Positions 7,414 to 17,784 are shown, counted from the stretch's first letter. The stretch: 64,000 nt of DNA from Janthinobacterium lividum (GCF_023509035.1 NZ_CP075583.1:3224001-3288000), one strand, 5' to 3'. The notes: generated from the letters alone by a model not told the origin. Numbers and translations are program-made.

Positions 7414-9967
7414 ATGAACCATCCCTTGAACATCGTCGTCCTTGGCCATGGCATGGTCGGGCATAAATTCCTCGAACGCCTGGCCTTGGAAAATGCGCCG
7501 CACCTGCACGTCACTGTGCTGTGCGAAGAACCGCGTCCCGCCTATGACAGGGTGCACCTGTCGGAATTTTTCAGTGGCAAATCGGCGGAAGACCTGTCGC
7601 TGGTGGCGCCCGGTTTCTTCGATAAGGGTAACGTCGTCCTGAAACTCAATGCGCGCGCCGTGTCCATCGACCGCGCGGCGAAGACCGTCACCGCCAGCAC
7701 GGGCGAAGTGCTGGCCTACGACAAGCTGGTGTTCGCCACCGGCTCCACGCCGTTCGTGCCGCCGCTGCCGGGCAAGGAGAGGGATGGCTGCTTCGTCTAC
7801 CGCACCATCGAAGACCTGGAAGCCATGCTGGCCTGGGGCGCCAAGTCCACCACGGGCGTGGTGATCGGCGGCGGGCTATTGGGCCTCGAATGCGCGAAGG
7901 CCTTGCGCGATTTGAAGCTCGACACCCACGTGGTGGAATTCGCGCCGCGCCTGATGGCCGTGCAGGTCGACGAGGGCGGCGCGCGCGTCTTGCGCCGCAA
8001 GATCGAGGAACTGGGCGTGACCGTGCACACGCAAAAAAATACGCTGGCCATCGTTGATGGCGAAGCGGCCACGCACCGCATGCAGTTCGCCGACGGCAGC
8101 CACCTGGAAGCGGACATGATCGTCTTTTTCGGCCGGCATCCGCCCGCGTGACGAACTGGCGCGCGCCTGCGGCCTGGACGTGGGACCACGCGGCGGCATC
8201 GCCATCGACGACAGCTGCGTCACGTCCGACCCGGACATCTACGCGATCGGCGAATGCGCGCTGTGGGGCGGCCTGGTCTTTGGCCTGGTGGCGCCCGGCT
8301 ATGAAATGGCGCGCATCGCCGCGCGCCATTTGCTGCAGGAAGAGGGTGAAGCCTCGTTCAAGGGCGCCGACATGAGCACCAAGCTCAAACTGATGGGCGT
8401 GGACGTGGCCAGCCTGGGTGACCCGCACGGCAATGCGCCCGGTAGCCGCTCCTACCAGTTCACGGACGAACGCAAGCAGATCTACAAGAAGATCGTCGTC
8501 TCCGACTGCGGCAAATACCTGCTGGGCGGCGTGATGGTGGGCGACGCCAGCGAATACGGCACCTTGCTGCAGATGATGCTGAATAAAATCGAGCTGCCGG
8601 AATTCCCCGAGTTCCTGATCCTGCCGCAGGCCGACGGCCAGCAAAAGGTGGGCCTGGGCGTGGATGCCTTGCCCGAGTCGGCGCAAATCTGCTCGTGCAA
8701 CGACGTCTCGAAAGGCGCACTGTGCGCGGCCGTCGCCGAGGGCGCCACCACCATAGCCGCCCTCAAAAGCTGCACAAAGGCCGGCACCGCGTGCGGCGGC
8801 TGCGTGCCGCTGGTGACGCAGATCATGAAGGCGGAAATGCAGAAGCAGGGCCTGGCCGTCAACAACCACGTGTGCGAACACTTTGCGTACTCGCGCCAGG
8901 AATTGCACCACCTGGTACGCGTCGGCAAAATCCGTAGCTTCGGCGCGCTGCTGTCCGCGCATGGCCAGGGTCTCGGTTGCGACGTGTGCAAGCCCGTGGC
9001 GGCGAATATCCTCGCCTCGTGCTGGAACGATTTCGTCCTGTCTCCCATACACGCCAGCCTGCAGGACAGTAACGATTATTTTCTCGGTAATATCCAGAAG
9101 GATGGCAGCTACTCCGTCGTGCCGCGCATGCCGGGCGGCGAAGTGACGGCCGACGGCTTGATCGCCGTGGGCATGGTGGCGAAAAAATACGGTTTGTATA
9201 CCAAGATCACGGGCGGCCAGCGGGTCGACCTGTTCGGCGCGCGCGTCGACCAGTTGCCGGCCATCTGGGAAGAACTGATCGCGGCGGGCTTCGAGTCCGG
9301 CCACGCCTACGGCAAATCGCTGCGCACGGTGAAATCGTGCGTCGGCTCTACCTGGTGCCGCTACGGCGTGGCCGACAGCGTGGGTTTCGCCATCCGCCTG
9401 GAAAACCGCTACAAGGGCTTGCGCACGCCGCACAAGATCAAGTTCGGCGTCTCCGGCTGCACGCGCGAATGCGCCGAGGCGCAGGGCAAGGACATTGGAC
9501 TGATCGCCACGGAGAAGGGCTGGAACCTGTACGTGTGCGGCAATGGCGGCATGAAGCCGCGCCATGCGGAATTGCTGGCGTCCGACCTCGATGAGGACAC
9601 GCTGGTGCGCTATGTCGACCGCTTCCTGATGTTTTACGTGCGCACGGCCGACCGCCTGCAGCGCACCAGCGTGTGGCGCGACAATCTGGAAGGGGGCCTC
9701 GATTACCTGAAGGCCGTCGTCGTGGCCGACCGCCTGGGTATCGCCCATGAACTGGAAGCGGACATGCAGCACGTGGTCGATACCTATGCCTGCGAGTGGA
9801 AGGAAGCCGTCTCCAACCCCGCCGTGCGCCAGCGCTTCCGCCATTTCGTCAACAGCGAGAAGAACGATGAAAACGTGGTGTTCGTGGAAGAGCGGGGCCA
9901 GATCCGGCCCGCCACCGAGATTGAGCGCCGCAGCACCGTGATCCCCATCCTTGCCGTGGAGGCGTGA
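7414..9967 (+). CDS. nirB: Nitrite reductase [NAD(P)H] large subunit (frameshifted as read)
   Basis: Cytoplasmic siroheme enzyme reducing nitrite to ammonium with NAD(P)H. With one base corrected it is 850 residues: FAD/NAD domains (GHGMVGHKF near the start, GGGLLGLECA), a BFD-like [2Fe-2S] domain (ICSCNDV ... CGGC), then the sulfite/nitrite reductase half with C-x5-C in SCVGSTWC and C-x3-C in GCTREC for the siroheme-[4Fe-4S] centre. The break is at the T5 run 8125-8129. Removing one T turns a premature stop after IVFFGRHPPA into IVFSAGIRPRDEL, the expected family sequence. RBS GGAG precedes the ATG. It sits directly between narK and nirD. Confidence 0.92.
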
Positions 9968-9970
9968 GCC

Positions 9971-10333
9971 ATGAATGCGATGAATGAACTTTCCGGCGCC
10001 ACTGCCGACAACTGGGTGGCTATCTGTCCCTTGACGGACATCGTGCCCGACACGGGCGTGTGCGCTCTGCTGGATGGGCGCCACGTGGCGGTGTTCCGCA
10101 TCGGCGATTCCGCGCCGCGCGTGTACGCCATCGACAATATCGACCCGAACGCGGGCGCTTCCGTGCTGTCGCGGGGCATCGTGGGCAGCATCGGCGAGCG
10201 CGTCGTCGTCGCCTCGCCCATCTACAAGCAGCACTTCGACCTGGCCAGCGGCGAGTGCATCGAAGCACCTGAACACTCTGTGGCTACCTGGCCGGCGCGC
10301 GTGTTTGCGGACATGGTGTGGGTGGCCCTGTGA
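9971..10333 (+). CDS. nirD: Nitrite reductase [NAD(P)H] small subunit
   Basis: A 120-residue Rieske-like partner of NirB. It has the Rieske fold pattern (AVFRIGD...VYAIDNIDP ... SPIYKQHFDLASGEC) but lacks the Cys/His cluster ligands, as is normal for NirD. It starts 3 bases after nirB, and its stop overlaps the GTG start of the next gene, which indicates tight translational coupling within the operon. A second ATG at 9980 is possible. Confidence 0.9.
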   Translation: MNAMNELSGATADNWVAICPLTDIVPDTGVCALLDGRHVAVFRIGDSAPRVYAIDNIDPNAGASVLSRGIVGSIGERVVVASPIYKQHFDLASGECIEAPEHSVATWPARVFADMVWVAL

Positions 10334-11568
10334 ACCCGCCAGCCAAGGTAACTGCGCGCCCCTCGCTCGTGGTAGTCGGCAACGGCATGGCCGGCATGCG
10401 CACGGTCGAGGAACTATTGAAACTCGCGCCGGACCTGTATGACATCACCGTGTTTGGCGCCGAGCCGCATGGCAATTACAACCGCATTCTGCTGTCTCCG
10501 GTGCTAGCCGGCGAAAAAAGCGTGGACGACATCATGCTGCACACGCGCGACTGGTATGCGCACAACGGCATCACCCTGCACGCGGGCGACCCCGTCGTGC
10601 GCATCGACCGCAAGGCGCGGACGGTAGAGGCGCTGTCCGGCATCACGGTCGGTTATGACCGCCTGCTGCTGGCCACCGGTTCCACGCCGTTCATCGTGCC
10701 CGTGCCGGGCCACGCGCTGCCCGGCGTGATCGGTTTTCGCGATATCGCCGACGTCGATACCATGCTGCAGGCGGCGCGCATGCACCGCCACGCGGTGGTC
10801 ATCGGCGGCGGCTTGCTGGGACTGGAAGCGGCCAACGGCTTGCAGCGCCAGGGTATGGACGTCACCGTGGTGCACATGAGCGGTGCCCTGATGAACCAGC
10901 AGCTTGACGCGCCCGCATCGATGCTGCTGAAAACGGCGCTGGAAGCGCGCGGCCTGCGTTTCTTGATGCAGGCGCAAACGTCCGCCATCATGGGCAGCGC
11001 CCGCGTGGAAGGCGTGCAGTTTGCGGACGGCAGCAGCATCCCCGCCGACCTGGTGGTGATGACGGCTGGCGTGCGCCCCAACATCGCCCTGGCGCAAGCG
11101 GCCGGCCTGCACTGCGAACGGGCCATCGTCGTCGACGACTGCCTGCAAAGCTATGATCCGCGCGTGTACGCCGTGGGCGAATGCGTGCAGCACCGGCGCG
11201 CCACCTTTGGCCTGGTCGCGCCCATATGGGAACAGGCGCGCGTGTGCGGCGCGCACCTGGCAGGTGCCGGGCACCGGCGCTACGTGCAGCAGGCCAGCGC
11301 CACCAAATTGAAAGTGACGGGCATTGACCTGTATTCGGCCGGCGACATCATCGGCGGCGAGGGCAGCGAAGACCTGGTGCTGCGCGATCCGCGCCGCGGC
11401 GTCTACAAACGCCTGGTGGTGCAGGGCAGCCGCCTGGCCGGCGCCGTGCTGTATGGCGACGTGCAGGACGGTCCCTGGTATTTCGACCTGATCCAGCAGC
11501 GCCGCGACATCAGCAAACTGCGCGCCCATTTATTGTTTGGCCAGGCGCTGTGCGCCCAGGCCGCCTGA
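10330..11568 (+). CDS. FAD-dependent NAD(P)H oxidoreductase, electron donor for nitrate reductase
   Basis: A 412-residue pyridine nucleotide-disulfide type flavoprotein, very like the N-terminal half of NirB. It has an FAD motif (VVVGNGMAGMRTVEEL), an NAD(P) motif (VVIGGGLLGLEAANGL) and the late YAVGECVQH FAD-contact segment. It starts at a GTG overlapping the nirD stop (GTGA), and nasA starts 11 bases after it. In this position it most likely passes electrons from NAD(P)H to NasA (a NasB/NasC-like role). It has no BFD-type [2Fe-2S] domain of its own; that module sits at the C-terminus of NasA instead. Assignment of the partner is inference from context. Confidence 0.82.
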   Translation: MNPPAKVTARPSLVVVGNGMAGMRTVEELLKLAPDLYDITVFGAEPHGNYNRILLSPVLAGEKSVDDIMLHTRDWYAHNGITLHAGDPVVRIDRKARTVEALSGITVGYDRLLLATGSTPFIVPVPGHALPGVIGFRDIADVDTMLQAARMHRHAVVIGGGLLGLEAANGLQRQGMDVTVVHMSGALMNQQLDAPASMLLKTALEARGLRFLMQAQTSAIMGSARVEGVQFADGSSIPADLVVMTAGVRPNIALAQAAGLHCERAIVVDDCLQSYDPRVYAVGECVQHRRATFGLVAPIWEQARVCGAHLAGAGHRRYVQQASATKLKVTGIDLYSAGDIIGGEGSEDLVLRDPRRGVYKRLVVQGSRLAGAVLYGDVQDGPWYFDLIQQRRDISKLRAHLLFGQALCAQAA

Positions 11569-11579
11569 CAGGACATCCC

Positions 11580-14249
11580 ATGACAAGCTGCACGCCCGTG
11601 AAAACCACTTGCCCGTATTGCGGCGTCGGCTGCGGCGTGGAAGCGACACGCCTGCCCGACGGCGCCATCCGCATCGCCGGCGATGCCAACCACCCGGCCA
11701 ACCTGGGCAAGCTGTGCGTGAAAGGCTCGGCCCTGGGCGACACACTGGACCTGGAAAACCGTCTGTTGTACCCGCAGGTGCGCGTCGATGGCGTCCTGCA
11801 GCGCGCTTCCTGGGATGCTGCGCTGGACCAGGTGGCTGGCGGCTTGCGCGCCATCATCGCTGAACATGGCCCAGACGCCGTCGCCCTGTACGTCTCGGGC
11901 CAGCTGCTGACGGAAGACTATTACGTCGCCAACAAATTCATGAAGGGCTATGTGGGCAGCGCGAATATCGACACCAATTCGCGCCTGTGCATGTCGTCGG
12001 CCGTGGCAGGCCACAAGCGCGCGTTTGGCGAGGATATCGTGCCGGGCTGCTATGAAGACCTGGAACTGGCCGACATGGTGGTGCTGGTGGGCTCGAACAC
12101 GGCCTGGTGCCACCCGATCCTGTTCCAGCGCATCACGCGCCTCAAGGAAAGCCGGCCGCACATGAAACTGGTGGTGATCGACCCGCGCCGCACGGCCACC
12201 TGCGAGCTGGCCGACCTGCATTTGCCCGTGAAGCCGGGCACCGATGTGTGGCTGTTCAACGGTTTATTGTGTTATCTGGCGAAGGAAGGCGTGATCGCCG
12301 GTGATTTCGTCACGCAGCACAGTTCGGGACTCGACGAAGCGCTGGCGGCGGCCCACGTGGATTGCGGCGACCCCTTGCAGGTGGCGGCCATCTGCAAGAT
12401 CGATCCACAAGCTTTGCTGGCGTTTTACCAGGCGTTTGCCGCCACGCGCAAGGTCGTCACCGCCTTTTCGCAGGGCGTGAACCAGTCGTCCTCCGGCACG
12501 GACAAGGTCAACAGCATCATCAACTGCCATCTGGCGACAGGGCGCATCGGCCAGCCCGGCATGGGGCCGTTTTCCCTCACGGGCCAGCCGAACGCCATGG
12601 GCGGGCGCGAAGTGGGCGGCCTGGCAAACATGCTGGCGGCACACCTCGATCTCGACAAGCCGGCGCACCGCGAGGCCGTGCAAACCTTCTGGGATGCGCC
12701 GCGCATCGCCGACAAGCCTGGCCTGAAGGCGGTGGACCTGTTTCATGCCATCGAGGCGGGTAAAGTCAAAGCCGTGTGGATCATCGCCACCAATCCGCTG
12801 GTGAGCATGCCGGACGCCGAGCAGGTGCGCCGCGCGCTCGCGCAATGCGAGCTGGTGGTGGTGTCGGACATCAGCACCCGGTCGGACACGAACGTCCATG
12901 CCGACGTGCTGCTGCCTGCCCTGGGCTGGGGCGAAAAGGATGGCACGGTGACCAATTCCGAGCGCCGCATCTCGCGCCAGCGCGCGTTTTTGCCGGCGCC
13001 CGGCGAAGCGCGCGCCGACTGGGACGTGCTGTGCGACGTGGCGCGGCGCATGGGCTATGCAGGCTTTGATTTCACTGCGCCGCAGGCCATCTTCGACGAA
13101 CACGCGCGCCTGTCCGCCTTCCGCAACGAAGGGGCCACAAAGCGCCTGTTCAATCTGTCGAACCTGCTGGCGCTGAGTGCCGCGCAGTACGACGCCCTGG
13201 CGCCGCAGCAATGGCCGCAGGGCCAGGCGCGTCTGTTCGGCGACGGCCGCTTCGCGCATGCGGATGGCCGCGCGCGTTTCATTCCCACGGCACCGCGCGC
13301 ACCGCAGAACATGCCCGGCGAGGACTATCCGCTCGTCTTGAATACGGGGCGGGTGCGCGACCAGTGGCATACGATGACGCGCACGGGCAAGGCGGCAAAG
13401 CTGTCGGGCCACGTCGCCGAAGCCTTCATCGACATCCACCCGCAGGATGCGCTGCTATACAGCGTGCGCGAAGGCGAGCTGGCGCGCATCAGCAGCGCCT
13501 GGGGCGCGATGGTGGCGCGCGTCGTGCATGGCGGCGGCATCGCGCGCGGCCAGGTCTTCGTGCCGATACACTGGAGCGATGCGAATGCGTCCGACGCGCG
13601 CGTGGGCGCCGTCGTTAATCCGGTGGTCGACCCTGTCTCGGGCGAGCCAGAATTCAAGCACACGCCCGTGCGCATCGAGCAGTTCCGCGTGCACTGGCAT
13701 GCGTTTGTCCTCAGCCGCACGCCCTTGAACCTGGACGGCGTGGCGCACTGGACGCGCATCCAGGGCGAGCAATTCCTGCGCTATGAACTGGCGGGTCGCC
13801 AGCGCATCGAGGATCTCGGCGCCTGGGCGCGCGCGCTGCTCGGCGTCACGGACGACAATGCCGACTGGCTCGATTACGCAGACGCCAGCGCCGGCGTGTA
13901 CCGCGCCGTGCACCTGGACGAGGGGCGCATCGCGCAATGCGTGTATGTCTCGCCCCGTCCCGACCTGCCGTCGCGCAGCTGGCTGGCCGGCCTGTTTGCG
14001 CACGCGCAGCTCGATGCGGCGGACCGCGCCGGCGTGCTGCTGGGTCAGCCCATCGGCAAGGGCATGGACGCCGGTCCCACCGTGTGCTCATGCTTTGGGG
14101 TGGGGCGCAACACCATTTGCGCGGCCATCCAGGCGCAAAAACTGACGACGACGGCGCAGGTGACGGCCTGCGTCAAGGCGGGCGGCAATTGTGGCTCCTG
14201 CGTGCCCGAGATACGACAGTTGCTGCTTGAGGCGCGCAGCGCAGCCTGA
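11580..14249 (+). CDS. nasA: Assimilatory nitrate reductase catalytic subunit
   Basis: An 889-residue molybdopterin (bis-MGD) enzyme that reduces nitrate to nitrite in the cytoplasm. An N-terminal [4Fe-4S] site is formed by C11-x2-C14-x3-C18 and C46. The likely Mo ligand is C137 in SRLCMSSAV. The long MGD-binding core continues through VLNTGRVRDQWHTMTRTGK and the molydopterin dinucleotide-binding domain. The last ~60 residues form a BFD-like [2Fe-2S] domain (VCSCFGVG ... CGSC), the likely entry point for electrons from the flavoprotein upstream. I use the ATG at 11580, where the family N-terminus begins. No signal peptide, consistent with assimilation. Confidence 0.93.
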   Translation: MTSCTPVKTTCPYCGVGCGVEATRLPDGAIRIAGDANHPANLGKLCVKGSALGDTLDLENRLLYPQVRVDGVLQRASWDAALDQVAGGLRAIIAEHGPDAVALYVSGQLLTEDYYVANKFMKGYVGSANIDTNSRLCMSSAVAGHKRAFGEDIVPGCYEDLELADMVVLVGSNTAWCHPILFQRITRLKESRPHMKLVVIDPRRTATCELADLHLPVKPGTDVWLFNGLLCYLAKEGVIAGDFVTQHSSGLDEALAAAHVDCGDPLQVAAICKIDPQALLAFYQAFAATRKVVTAFSQGVNQSSSGTDKVNSIINCHLATGRIGQPGMGPFSLTGQPNAMGGREVGGLANMLAAHLDLDKPAHREAVQTFWDAPRIADKPGLKAVDLFHAIEAGKVKAVWIIATNPLVSMPDAEQVRRALAQCELVVVSDISTRSDTNVHADVLLPALGWGEKDGTVTNSERRISRQRAFLPAPGEARADWDVLCDVARRMGYAGFDFTAPQAIFDEHARLSAFRNEGATKRLFNLSNLLALSAAQYDALAPQQWPQGQARLFGDGRFAHADGRARFIPTAPRAPQNMPGEDYPLVLNTGRVRDQWHTMTRTGKAAKLSGHVAEAFIDIHPQDALLYSVREGELARISSAWGAMVARVVHGGGIARGQVFVPIHWSDANASDARVGAVVNPVVDPVSGEPEFKHTPVRIEQFRVHWHAFVLSRTPLNLDGVAHWTRIQGEQFLRYELAGRQRIEDLGAWARALLGVTDDNADWLDYADASAGVYRAVHLDEGRIAQCVYVSPRPDLPSRSWLAGLFAHAQLDAADRAGVLLGQPIGKGMDAGPTVCSCFGVGRNTICAAIQAQKLTTTAQVTACVKAGGNCGSCVPEIRQLLLEARSAA

Positions 14250-14312
14250 TAATCTGTCCTTTCCTGCGCGGCTTTGTTATATTGCCAGCTCTACAAGGGG
14301 AGAGGCAGTGTG

Positions 14313-14843
14313 ATGACAGCAGGACAACACGACACGGTCTGGCTGACGGGCTTGAGCGGCGCCGGCAAGACCACCGTTGCGCTGGCGCTGGCACAAGCGC
14401 TCAAGGCGCAGGGCCGCGCCGTGGCGGTGCTCGATGGCGACCAGCTGCGCCATGGCTTGAACCGCGACCTGGGTTTTACCCCCGAAGACCGGCATGAAAA
14501 CATCCGCCGCACGGCCGAAGTGGCGCGCCTGATGAACGCGGCGGGCCTGACCGTCATCGCCGCCTTCATTTCGCCGTACCGCGCCGACCGGGCCATGGCC
14601 GCCGCCATCATCGGTGCGGATCATTTCATCGAAGTCCACGTCAGCACGCCGCTGGCCGTGTGCGAGGCGCGTGACCCCAAGGGTTTGTATGGAAAGGCGC
14701 GCGCGGGGCATCTGGCGCAATTCACGGGCGTCTCCGCGCCGTATGAAGCGCCGCTGGCGGCCGCGCTGATTCTGAACACGGCCACCTTGGCGCTGGACGA
14801 ATCGGTCGAGCGCCTGTGCCGGCATTTGCAGCAGCGGCTGTGA
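14313..14843 (+). CDS. cysC: Adenylylsulfate (APS) kinase
   Basis: A 176-residue kinase that phosphorylates APS to PAPS. It has the P-loop GLSGAGKTT, the [15 protein letters not shown] substrate-binding segment, the ISPYRADR motif and [10 protein letters not shown], all typical of CysC, at normal family length. The ATG at 14313 is preceded by GGGGAGAGG. It lies 63 bases after nasA with no terminator seen between them, so it may be cotranscribed with nitrate assimilation. That is an uncommon neighbour, since cysC is usually next to cysDN. No other sulfate gene is nearby. Confidence 0.9.
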   Translation: MTAGQHDTVWLTGLSGAGKTTVALALAQALKAQGRAVAVLDGDQLRHGLNRDLGFTPEDRHENIRRTAEVARLMNAAGLTVIAAFISPYRADRAMAAAIIGADHFIEVHVSTPLAVCEARDPKGLYGKARAGHLAQFTGVSAPYEAPLAAALILNTATLALDESVERLCRHLQQRL

Positions 14844-14847
14844 CGGC

Positions 14848-16863
14848 GTGGTGACGATGCGTATGAGATTGCGCAAATGGCTGCGCGGGCGCTTGCCGGC
14901 CAGCTTGAAGGCGCGCATGAGCGTGGTCGTCTTCCTGCTCGTGCTCGCTGCCGTGGCCTCGCTGGCGCTGGCCACCCTGGCCGTGGCCGAGCGCGGCATG
15001 CGCGACGTGACGGGGCGCCAGCAGTACGTATCGCTGGCCAGCGCCGCCGTTTTCATCGATGAAGAACTTGACGCGAAGCGCAATGTGCTGCGCGCGATGG
15101 CAGACAGCCTGGCGGCCAGCGGCGCGCATGACGGCGCCAGCCTGCAGCGCTTCCTGGCCGCGCAAACGGTGCTGGCCAGGGAGTTTTATTCGGCCGGCGT
15201 GGTCGGTATTGATGGCGTCGTCCTGGCCAGCGTGAGTCCCTTCAAGCCGCAGGCGGGGCTGAACGTGAAGGGCCGTCCTTACTTTGAACAGACGCTGGCG
15301 ACCCGCCACTCGGTGATTTCCGCGCCGCTCAACGGCAGCATTTCCGGCATGCCCATCGTCGTGGTGACGCAGCCTGTGTTCGACGCGCACGGCGGCGTGC
15401 GGTATGTGCTGGCGGCCAGCGTGAACCTGCGCCAGCCCGATTTCCTGGGGCGTCTCGGCGCGCTCAAGCCTGGCCCGGGCGGCTACCTGTACATCATGAC
15501 CAGCGAAGGCGTGATCGTCGAGCATCCCGACAAGTCTCGCATCATGCAGAATATCGTAGCCAAGGGCCCCATCAGCGTACCCACGCGGCGCGCCATGCAG
15601 GGTTTCGAGGGTTGGCTGACGGGCACCACCACGCAAGGCGTCGATGCCTTGTTTGCCTACCACCGCATCGCCTCGACGGGCTGGATACTTGCCTCCGTCT
15701 ATCCCATGAGCGACGCGTTCGCGCCGCTGCACGCCATCCGCAGCAAGATCCTGCTGGCCGCCGTGCTGCTGGCGGCGCTGGCGGGCCTGGCCGGCTGGCG
15801 CGTGGTGCTGCGCCTGTTGCAGCCTTTGGAGCGCTTGCGCCGCCAGGTGCACCAGATCCGCCGCCAGCGCCTGGGCATCGAGGTGCTGCAAATCGAGCGG
15901 CGCGACGAGATCGGCGACTTGAGCCGCGATTTCTACTCGCTGGTGGCCGAGCGCGAAATCGCCGAGGCGCAGACGCGCGACAGCGAGCGGCGCCTGAAGC
16001 TGCTGACGGATCATGTGCCCGTGGTGATCGTCTACATCGACCGGGAGCACCGCTACCAGTTCATCAACGCCACGTTTGAAAAATGGTTCGGCAGGTCGCA
16101 GCAGGAAAGCATGATGCAGTCGATACGCGAGGTGCTGGGCGAGGAAGCCTACCAGCTGCGCGAGGAGTACCTGCTGCGCGCCTTTGCGGGCGAGGAGGTC
16201 GAATATGAATTTACCATCGGCGGCGAGGGGGACGCCGGCCGGCGCGCTTTCCAGACCAGTTACGTGCCTGATGTGGGCGAGAGCGGCGTGGTGGAAGGCG
16301 TGTATGGCCTGATACACGAAATTACCAAAACCAAGGCGATGCACACGGCGCTGCAGTTTGCCGCCGCCACCGACACCCTGACGGGCATCGCCAACCGCCG
16401 CCGCTTCGACGAGCAGCTGGCGCAAAGCATGCAGCGCACGCGGGCCGCGCGCGCGCCGATGGCGCTGGCCTATCTCGATATCGACCGTTTCAAGGCCATC
16501 AACGACAGCCTGGGACACAAAGCGGGCGACGAGGTGCTTAAGGAATTCGCCTCGCGCCTGGTGCGCAGCGTGCGCGCCAGCGACCTGGTGGCGCGTCTAG
16601 CCGGAGATGAATTCGTGATCATTCTCGAAGGCGTGAACAGCGCCGCCGAGGTGCGGCACGTCGGCACTAAAATCGTCGACGCCATCCGCCAGCCCTTCGA
16701 GCTGGCCAGCGGCCCGCTGCCGGTGACGACCAGCATCGGCATTGCCATCTTCCGCGAAGGCGCGCTGACGGCGACGCAGTTGCTGGACCTGGCCGACCAG
16801 GCCCTGTATGCCGCCAAGGGGCAGGGCCGCGATGGCGTGGCGCTGCTCGAGGCGGCGCCGTAG
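14848..16863 (+). CDS. Membrane dCache-PAS diguanylate cyclase with AGDEF signature
   Basis: A 671-residue signalling protein. It has a transmembrane helix (about 22-45), a periplasmic dCache-like domain (about 50-290) and a second helix (about 295-315). A HAMP-like linker, a PAS domain (about 380-500) and a GGDEF domain (about 510-668) follow. The active-site motif reads AGDEF rather than GGDEF; the catalytic D-E-F part is intact, and an RxxD inhibitory site (RASD) sits five residues upstream. So synthesis of c-di-GMP with product inhibition is plausible but not certain. The start could be GTG 14848 or ATG 14857. It follows cysC by 4 bases. Confidence 0.87.
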   Translation: MVTMRMRLRKWLRGRLPASLKARMSVVVFLLVLAAVASLALATLAVAERGMRDVTGRQQYVSLASAAVFIDEELDAKRNVLRAMADSLAASGAHDGASLQRFLAAQTVLAREFYSAGVVGIDGVVLASVSPFKPQAGLNVKGRPYFEQTLATRHSVISAPLNGSISGMPIVVVTQPVFDAHGGVRYVLAASVNLRQPDFLGRLGALKPGPGGYLYIMTSEGVIVEHPDKSRIMQNIVAKGPISVPTRRAMQGFEGWLTGTTTQGVDALFAYHRIASTGWILASVYPMSDAFAPLHAIRSKILLAAVLLAALAGLAGWRVVLRLLQPLERLRRQVHQIRRQRLGIEVLQIERRDEIGDLSRDFYSLVAEREIAEAQTRDSERRLKLLTDHVPVVIVYIDREHRYQFINATFEKWFGRSQQESMMQSIREVLGEEAYQLREEYLLRAFAGEEVEYEFTIGGEGDAGRRAFQTSYVPDVGESGVVEGVYGLIHEITKTKAMHTALQFAAATDTLTGIANRRRFDEQLAQSMQRTRAARAPMALAYLDIDRFKAINDSLGHKAGDEVLKEFASRLVRSVRASDLVARLAGDEFVIILEGVNSAAEVRHVGTKIVDAIRQPFELASGPLPVTTSIGIAIFREGALTATQLLDLADQALYAAKGQGRDGVALLEAAP

Positions 16864-16866
16864 GTT

Positions 16867-17784
16867 TTACAGGGTGGCAGTCCAGTGGTCGAGCTGCTGC
16901 GTGGTGGCCGTCACGCCGCCGCAGACGATGACGAGCACCTTGCGGTAGGGCGCCAGTTCCGGCGCCTTGCCGTAGACGGCCGCCAGTGCCGCGCCGCAGG
17001 CCGGCTCCACCACCAGGCGCTGGTCGGTGATAAAGCGCTGGCAGGCGTCGACGGCGGCCCGGTCCGACACTACCACGCTGTGCAGCAGGCGTGTCTGGCT
17101 GATGGCGTAGGCTTGTGCGCAGACCTGGCGCGCAGCCAGCGAAGTGGCGATGCTGGTCACGGCCGGCAGGGCCACGTGTTCGCGCGCGGCCACGGCCGCC
17201 GCCAGCGAAGCGGCGCCTTGCGTTTCCACGGCCACCAGGGCCACGTCATCCCAGCCGTTGCGCTGCAAGCCTTCGGCCACGCCGGCCAGCAGTCCGCCGC
17301 CGCCCACCGACAGCACCACCGCGTCCGGCTTCAGGCCCGCGCTGGCCACTTCATCGATCATGCCCGCGTGGCCCTGCCACAGCAGCGGGTCGTCGAACGG
17401 ATGCAGAAAGGCGTCTTGCGGCGTGAGCATGGCCTGCGCCAGCGCGTTCGCTTCCTGCCAGGCGGCGCCGTGCACGATGACTTCGGCGCCTTCCTGCGCG
17501 ATCAGGGCCTTGGCACGCGCGCTGGTCGTTTCCGGCACGACGACGATGACGGGAATGCCCAGCTGGCGTCCCGCATAGGCGACGGCGATGCCGGCATTGC
17601 CGCCGGAAGAAGAGATGAAGCGGCTGGCGCCGCGCCGCGCGTATTCTTCGCAGGCGAGGCCGATGCCGCGGATCTTGAAGGAGCCGGGCGGCTGCAAGGC
17701 TTCGAGCTTGAGCCAGATGGCGCGTTCGCTGTGCAGGCTCAGGGCGCGCGAGTTGAGCAAGGGAGTTTCGATGTGCAGGGCCAT
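16867..17784 (-). CDS. PLP-dependent serine/threonine dehydratase-like enzyme
   Basis: A 305-residue fold-type II PLP enzyme. The PLP lysine is in GSFKIRG, a substrate-binding loop in SSSGGNAGIA, and the glycine-rich phosphate-binding loop in SVGGGGLLAG. The length matches catabolic L-serine/L-threonine dehydratases without the ACT regulatory domain. It would deaminate serine or threonine to pyruvate or 2-oxobutyrate. RBS AGGAA precedes the ATG. It is in the same direction as the downstream end of the marR gene but separated by 85 bases. Confidence 0.85.
   Translation of the reverse strand: MALHIETPLLNSRALSLHSERAIWLKLEALQPPGSFKIRGIGLACEEYARRGASRFISSSGGNAGIAVAYAGRQLGIPVIVVVPETTSARAKALIAQEGAEVIVHGAAWQEANALAQAMLTPQDAFLHPFDDPLLWQGHAGMIDEVASAGLKPDAVVLSVGGGGLLAGVAEGLQRNGWDDVALVAVETQGAASLAAAVAAREHVALPAVTSIATSLAARQVCAQAYAISQTRLLHSVVVSDRAAVDACQRFITDQRLVVEPACGAALAAVYGKAPELAPYRKVLVIVCGGVTATTQQLDHWTATL

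Noticed and set aside
7688..10276. Very long minus-strand frame opposite nirB and similar antisense frames elsewhere
   Set aside because: Typical of high-GC third-position bias; the plus-strand genes have clear families.
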